Of a stretch of DNA of 64,000 nt, positions 60,601 to 64,000 are shown in pieces. The DNA comes from Scolanthus callimorphus (lineage: Eukaryota; Cnidaria; Anthozoa; Actiniaria; Edwardsiidae), in NCBI GenBank assembly GCA_033964015.1, contig JAWWUD010000108.1, forward strand, positions 1-64,000, given 5' to 3'. Under the pieces are notes generated by a model, which was not told the origin of the DNA, searched no databases, and saw only the letters and a program-made list of their open reading frames with translations. The position numbers and the translations under genes were made by a program. Numbering within the stretch: the stretch's first letter is position 1; each line of letters starts with the position of its first letter.

Positions 60601-63600
60601 GGGGTCGCATTGGAAGATAATATGTGTGATTGAATTAGCGAACACCATTACAAACATAAATAAACAAATACCTTTTCGATTATGGCCTCGCCATTGGCTG
60701 CCTTGTCTTCAAAGCGTCGCTTCTCGAGCTGGTGCGTTTCTACCAATGCCTACAACATGCAGGGGAAATGATTCCTTAGCCACCAGGTCTGGCTTTCATG
60801 GCTCAGTTATAATATCGCGTAGGTCATGGGTTCGATTCCCGTTGAAACCTGAAATCCTTTCTCTCAGGTATTCTCATTTATCCGGTCGCTTAGATTGCTT
60901 TCTCATCTGCGATTATCGTTTACTTCACAAAAAAGGGATTTCAAACGAAATTCGTTTTCAGTCAATACAACCTTGCGCCTTTTATGCGCATCACCCTTAG
61001 TCTGGAGAATAATCAGAATTATATCACAACGCGCGCGTTTCTTGAATTCTAATTGGCTCTCAGCCATGGGTACATAAAAGTATGTACCACGAAACGCGCC
61101 ATATCAGCGCGTGCGCTAAAAAGAACCATTTCGCTCGCTCATTGTTTTTGTTTTGCCTTTTTGATGTGGTATAAAACAAATGTCCTCTGATTTTCCGTGG
61201 TCAAAATGTAATGCGGACCCACTCGGTTGCGCCCGTGAGTCCACAACATTTTGGCCACTTTATTACGTCATTTCACATAACACGGAAAATCAGAGGACAT
61301 TTGTTAAATCGAACGAAAACCATTCTCGTACCTCTGATGACAACCATTGACGCATGAGCGAAATTTAAAACAGAGCTGTCCATTCTCTTACCCAGAGCTT
61401 CCCGGTTGCGCTAGATTTGATACAGAGCCGTTGAGAGAGAGACCTTTCTGCGCATGCACCAACGTTCAAAACCAGCCAATCAGCAAAGGTCCTGAAATGG
61501 ATGTCACCAGAGCCTCCTCTGCGAGGAGACGAGCCGGGGAGCTCTGGGTACGAGAATGAGAGCCGTCGAGAGAAAGAAACTTTCTGCGCATGTCATTTAG
61601 ACGCCTAAGTCCCATCGCCGACCTTACTTAGTGTTTATAAGGACAAGAAACCCTGCTTACCTTTAACTTATCGTCAAGATTCTCAATCTGGTTATGCGCC
61701 CGCCGTAAGTCCGACACAGCGGTATCGCGCTCCGCCTCAACACGTGACAGCACAGCTGAAGCCGCGCGGGAGGGAGACTGGGATCGAGCACGTTCTACTT
61801 GTCGGCGCAATCTCTGGATCTCATCGAGGGACTGGAAACGAGCACCAAAATATTCACGTCATAAAGACTGCAGGGTAACAGGCCACTTGCACTAAGTGGG
61901 TCACGTGACCCCAACTACCTCTTAACGAGATGTTTTGACAAAATCAATTCCAGAAATAAAAAGAACGGATTGATAAGGTTTTACTCAGAATGCATTGGAT
62001 TTGGGTCACGTGACCCAGTTAGTGGAAGTGGCCTATTGGGATGTAACGCTTATTATTCTTATTTACTGCTTTTTTGTTTTTTTACCTGTTCATAGAGAGT
62101 CTGGACGCTGTCTCGATCTTGCGTTAGTGTTTTGACGTTGTTCTGAATCTGCAAAGGAAACGTGCTGTAAAAATACAATGTTGAATGCTGTAGCGTCCAC
62201 GTGAAGGCATTGGGTTTCCAAGGAAACAAGAGAGTGACAGAACCCTTAACCATTTTATTTGTTTACCTCCGTCAGATGCTTCTCGAACTTTTCCACCATG
62301 GCCTGCAGTTCGTCTCTTTCCCGCCTCAGGCGATTGACTTCACTAGCGCTAGAGTCCTACAAGGTGCAAAAACAATGGTTACTAGAGAGAACATCAAATA
62401 ACGAAATGTTATAACAACACTACGCCACCATACATGATGGTGTTGAAAGCATGCATTGGGCAGTTAGAAAAGGCGCAACTCCTCTATCAAGGAACTTTAA
62501 TGAGTTTTCAAGAATTGCTGGACCTCTGTGGCAATTCCAGGGCTGCTGCCTGATCGCTGGAAAATTTGAAGAAACCCCGAAGAAATTCCTAGTTAACACA
62601 ATGTGGATCTTCCAGGGTTGAAAAAAAAGACCCCTTGTGGAAATTCCAGGTTCACTGAACAAAGACTTCTGTGGGAATCTCAGGGCCATAAACAAAGCTC
62701 TCTGTGAAATTCCAGGTTCCTTGATAGGGGGATGGGGGGGGGGGTAACAAAAATTAAATGGACAATCCCATTTGGTGAAGTCCCCCACCAAAAACCGGAC
62801 ACATTCAATTACAATTGTATCGGTGAGAACGCTGCTACAAAAAGAAATCACGGAATTAATTTGTGGCAGGCATTGTCGCTAAATGGCTTCCATGAAAAAA
62901 GAAAAGCCGGTCTTGAGGTTTTTTCAATCCAGTTCTCAATTACAAAGCTACAAAATAATAATCAATTTGAGAAATTGTTGGAGCTCTATACGATATGTGG
63001 CGCTTACCCTATCTCTGGTGGGAGGTGACCTTATTGTACTCTTATTCCGTAGGAGCTCGCACTCCCGTTTGTAGAAATCTCTCTCCTCTTCCATTAGCTG
63101 TAACATGCTTTCTAGATGGGCTTGAGACTAAAACGCAAGATCAACATTTGTTCAACATTTGTGAATCAGATTTAATAATAATAATAATAATATATTTTTA
63201 TAGCGCCATTTCTTTAAGAATCCAATGGCGCTTCCACCCATTTACAAAGATTTGACTTAATTCTTGGTGTTCACCTCCGGAGACATTTGATGTTGAGCTA
63301 GTTATTTCGAACAAAAAAACAATATTTTGATAGAGAACTATATCCTCAATAGTTTTGCCAAGTTTTAACTGGGTATCTTATATTGCACTGAATACATTGA
63401 ATGTAAATTTTAAATAGAAACTGAATTTGTGGCCCGAGAAGTTACGAGAATTCTATCTAAAGACTAACCTTCCCAGCTTTGCCCTTCAGTTTGCCTTTCT
63501 TGGCGGATGGCGGTGAAGACGCCTGTAGCCTCTTTCTCATCATATCTTGTAGCGAGTCGCATTCACTCTTATAGTAATCCCTCTCTTTCTCTAAAGTCTT

Positions 63601-63627
63601 GATGAGTTTGTCTACTCGAGACGGAGA
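48700..63627 (-). CDS. CEP135: CEP135/TSGA10-family centriolar coiled-coil protein (3' part, 22 exons)
   Basis: CEP135 is a centriole-assembly and cartwheel-linked coiled-coil protein. Exons, 5' to 3' on the minus strand: 63627-63469, 63127-63008, 62356-62267, 62148-62086, 61832-61661, 60749-60672, 60587-60430, 60295-60186, 60004-59850, 59011-58956, 58776-58608, 57461-57351, 56710-56525, 53843-53745, 52873-52763, 52638-52585, 51584-51522, 50930-50845, 50297-50193, 50083-50046, 49687-49522, 48778-48700. All have GT-AG borders; phases join throughout, giving about 808 codons to TGA. Signature phrases in family order: EERDFYKREC, RERDELQAMVEKFEKHL, IQNNVKTLTQDRD, VDEKTEDV, REAALRENRRLQEDL, VRELCMKLD and AEKYER. 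The N-terminal exons lie beyond 64000. Exon 61832-61661 resembles TSGA10 somewhat more than CEP135, so this may be the common ancestor-type gene. One border in that exon may be off by one base. Confidence 0.92.
48918..49120. repeat. GTGCAGTCGA-family MITE, copy 3
   Basis: GCCAATCAAACGG…GCCTAGTGCAGTCAACTGGT with inverse GGCTACTGCACTACGCGAAA and ATGATTGGCTCA; lies in the last intron of the CEP135-type gene. Confidence 0.8.
49522..53843 (-). CDS. CEP135-type gene, C-terminal exon group
   Basis: Exons 53843-53745 to 49687-49522 encode the last predicted coiled-coil heptads and the start of a Ser/Thr-rich tail (SSEFNKMQPKDMSSP, ISPYEDTSTIARM). The order ISSNEGYEVQVSGL, RELCMKLD, EKENIRSLEGVIA and KYER is the same as in animal CEP135. 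After KYER the coiled coil ends; the last exon (48778-48700) adds a short basic tail, KTSKKVTLQQF, and the stop. Confidence 0.9.
50372..50490. repeat. GTGCAGTCGA-family MITE, copy 4 (diverged)
   Basis: CAATCAGGTCCTTGCC, GCAGTCGATTGGTTTTTCG, GTCGCGAGGGAAGCCATTTG-ACTGTT and GGGCAAGAATCTG; intronic, abutting the next element. Confidence 0.72.
50493..50735. repeat. GGCTAAACTAGG-family MITE, copy 2
   Basis: GGCTAAACTAGGAGACATG left end and TGTCCTTGTTTAGCC right end; internal GTAGCGCGCAACA and TTTCTTCGCAAGACAAGAAA as in copy 1. Intronic. Confidence 0.85.
51010..51235. repeat. Repeat with CTAAGTTCAAATTTTTAGTC, copy 2
   Basis: Reverse-complement partner of 20755-20996, sharing TGGCG(T/C)CTAAGTTCAAATTTTT-AGTCGCC and TGATTTGTGG. 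Intronic. Confidence 0.65.
51611..52065. mobile_element. MITE, 455 bp, TTA target duplication
   Basis: Ends GACCCCGTCCACACTAC and GTAGTGTGGACGGGGTC are perfect; flanked by TTA at 51608-51610 and 52066-52068. Interior full of GAAAACG and GTTTTC blocks. A TTA/TWA duplication is typical of PIF/Harbinger-derived MITEs. Intronic in the CEP135-type gene. Confidence 0.87.
52934..53161. repeat. GGCTAAACTAGG-family MITE, copy 3 (reverse)
   Basis: Same ends and internal blocks as copy 2 but in the opposite orientation: AGCTACGGCTAAACTAGG begins it and TAGTTTAGCCAGGGC ends it. Intronic. Confidence 0.85.
53183..53561. repeat. Fold-back (379 bp) with long arms
   Basis: Arms of about 170 bp from TTTCCCTGCTAGCAG to its complement, about 90 % matching, including GCCGGCTGAGGTTCGCGAGG, CCACAACCATGGTTTG and TATGCGCACGCATATCTACA. 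Intronic. Confidence 0.92.
53650..53712. repeat. Partial copy of the 20138-20290 hairpin
   Basis: GGCGCGGCACAACTTTGTCG…GGCACTTTTCACAGTCATAC matches the right arm of that element; the left arm is missing. Confidence 0.8.
54766..55072. repeat. Element with GGCTGATTGC-TTTT ends and GGAAATTCCA repeats
   Basis: Left GGCTGATTGCATTTT, right AAAAAAGCAATCAGCC; internal GGAAATTCCA(A/C)(G/G)G and TTTCCAGGGA motifs repeated five or more times. Intronic. Confidence 0.75.
55080..56524. other. Long intron part without genes
   Basis: AT-rich 55.2-55.6 kb, then noncoding sequence. No further exon of the CEP135-type gene is needed here, since phases of the flanking exons join. Confidence 0.5.
56525..60004 (-). 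CDS. CEP135-type gene, middle exon group
   Basis: Exons 60004-59850, 59011-58956, 58776-58608, 57461-57351 and 56710-56525. They encode continuous predicted coiled coil: ELQAHVDEKTEDVMSMEAAR, EKAENELKLNMGDLEAQL, VKSLRRQLESRDDELSEM with RENRRLQEDLNTM, then YARQVARVEELLAQK and TERLASDVKHSAGQV…RDLRDKIRRLENDIEQ. The RRQL…RENRRLQ segment is the most conserved stretch relative to vertebrate CEP135 in this window. Confidence 0.92.
57105..57280. repeat. ACAAATGTCCTCTGATTTTC-family repeat, copy 1
   Basis: AACAAATGTCCTCTGATTTTC then CGTGGTATGT…ACCACGGAATGACGTAA and AAAATGTTGTGG; the partner is at 61175-61306. Intronic. Confidence 0.75.
57533..57670. repeat. Fold-back (138 bp)
   Basis: Ends GTTATTTACCGGCT / AGCCGGTAAATAAC and nearly perfect inner arms GGTCCGTATAGG, CTGTGACC and TTTTCCAG / CTGGAAAATG. 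Intronic. Confidence 0.88.
57867..58209. repeat. MITE-like element (343 bp)
   Basis: Ends ACCGTCGATTGCATCTACTA…CCCGTCT and AGACGGGTAGATGCAATCGGT, inverted. Internal GACAAAAACATGTTCTC-like inverted pair near the ends. Intronic. Confidence 0.8.
58355..58500. repeat. GTGCAGTCGA-family MITE, copy 5
   Basis: GAGCCAATCACGTCCTGCCC, ACCTAGTGCAGTCGAATGGC, then inverse CCAGTTGACTGCACTAGACG. Best-kept copy of the family. Intronic. Confidence 0.83.
60186..63627 (-). CDS. CEP135-type gene, first visible exon group
   Basis: Eight exons, 63627-63469 to 60295-60186; the first six are all phase 0 at both ends (159, 120, 90, 63, 171 and 78 bp). They hold SPSRVDKLIKTLEKERDYY and LMEEERDFYKREC, two ERDxYKxEC-like blocks that pair with one such block in human CEP135. 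Then come KFEKHLTE, DRDSVQTLYEQ, SQSPSR with VLSRVEAERDTAVSDLRR, and long coiled-coil stretches. Upstream coding continues past the window. Confidence 0.92.
60786..60862 (+). repeat. tRNA-derived SINE-like segment
   Basis: TGGCTCAGTTATAATATCGC resembles an A box and GGTTCGATTCC (60830-60840) is a perfect B box, 30 bp apart. The flanks TGGCTTTCA and GTTGAAACC are partly complementary. It cannot fold as a full tRNA, so a SINE head or decayed tRNA is more likely. Intronic, opposite to the host gene. Confidence 0.65.
61175..61306. repeat. ACAAATGTCCTCTGATTTTC fold-back, copy 2
   Basis: Ends AACAAATGTCCTCTGATTTT-CCGTG and its complement; centre around GGACCCACTCGG. Intronic. Confidence 0.87.
61378..61562. 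repeat. TACCCAGAGCTC-family MITE, complete copy
   Basis: Left CATTCTCTTACCCAGAGCTT, right AGCTCTGGGTACGAGAATG, with CTTTCTGCGCATGCACC and CAGCCAATCAGCAAAGG inside. Intronic. Confidence 0.87.
61876..62041. repeat. Fold-back with GGGTCACGTGACC
   Basis: AACAGGCCACTTGCACTAAG-TGGGTCACGTGACCCC left and GGGTCACGTGACCCAGTTAG-TGGAAGTGGCCTATT right, inverted. Intronic. Confidence 0.78.
62452..62770. repeat. Element with repeated CCCCTGTGGAAATTCCAGG
   Basis: Four or five versions of (T)GTGGAAATTCCAGG between GGGCAGTTAGAAAAGG and a G-run at 62727-62743; the inverse of the 12158-12472 element. Intronic. Confidence 0.72.
63170..63258 (-). mobile_element. 3' end of a LINE or SINE with (TTA)n tail
   Basis: Read on the minus strand: AAATGGGTGGAAGCGCCATT…AATGGCGCTATAAAAATAT followed by (ATT)n at 63175-63191. 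This end with a triplet tail is typical of L2/CR1-mobilised elements. Intronic. Confidence 0.6.
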
Positions 63628-64000
63628 CTAAAACAAAGAAAAACCATCGGACGGGTTATTTTTTCACCCGGCTCAATAACCCCTCGTTATTATTCTTGCA
63701 ACGTCTCATAAAATAGAAACACGAGTTTCAGTTTGTCTAACGAAAGGGCGACTAAAACAAATAATAAAACCATGGTTCGTTACGAAAAAATATAGGCCGG
63801 ACTGTAAAACAGAATTAATTTCTATCGAAATGCTTACAAAGAAAATTCAAATGTAGACGTTTTTTTGTTGAAAATGCATATGAAAGCAACGGTTTCTGAA
63901 CGATGAAAACTTTTCACGAAGTGAATTCGGTGATCGGCAACGAATTGGGGCGGGCCAACTCGGGCTTAATCGGGGCATAGACCGATTCGTCTAATTTTTT
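63628..64000. other. Intron of the CEP135-type gene, no feature
   Basis: AT-rich; no further exon before the right edge. Confidence 0.55.

Noticed and set aside
60786..60862. Functional tRNA gene
   Set aside because: B box is good, but the arms do not pair into a full cloverleaf and the acceptor stem is weak.

Overview
The window is animal nuclear DNA. It has spliced genes with GT-AG introns, about 60 % A+T, a centriole gene typical of ciliated animals, LINE fragments, and very many small inverted-repeat elements. The density and type of these fold-back elements and the retrotransposon types suggest a cnidarian, most likely an anthozoan such as a stony coral. That assignment is inference; no species marker was identified.

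Layout. 1-9.4 kb: the 3' exons of an acyl-CoA ligase of the 4-coumarate-CoA ligase type (+), whose 7.9-kb intron holds two dead retrotransposons lying head to head. 9.6-13.4 kb: an L1-like LINE fragment (-) split by a 2,780-bp DNA transposon that has perfect 28-bp terminal inverted repeats and a 4-bp target duplication. 13.5-15.2 kb: a cluster of small inverted-repeat elements. 15.5-19.2 kb: a Maf-type nucleotide pyrophosphatase gene (+) that loses its reading frame after the DKAGAY motif. 19.3-35 kb: mostly repeats, namely hairpins, two tandem arrays (one with paired TGACGTCA sites in every unit) and a few doubtful exons. 35.5-39.6 kb: a gene (-) for an unrecognised single-pass membrane protein. 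39.6-48.6 kb: intergenic, with large fold-backs and a 36-bp minisatellite inside a fold-back element. 48.7-63.6 kb: 22 exons (-) of a CEP135/TSGA10-family centriolar coiled-coil protein, whose 5' exons lie beyond the right edge.

The genes show no functional link to each other. The contrast in their state is informative. All 22 CEP135-type exons join in frame with intact coding. The CoA ligase and Maf exons carry four apparent one-base losses, all in short homopolymers, which points either to base-calling errors in the left part or to decaying gene copies. The best candidates for something undescribed are the 2.78-kb transposon, the satellite array of CRE-like sites, the minisatellite-bearing fold-back element, and several multi-copy inverted-repeat families defined here by their shared termini.
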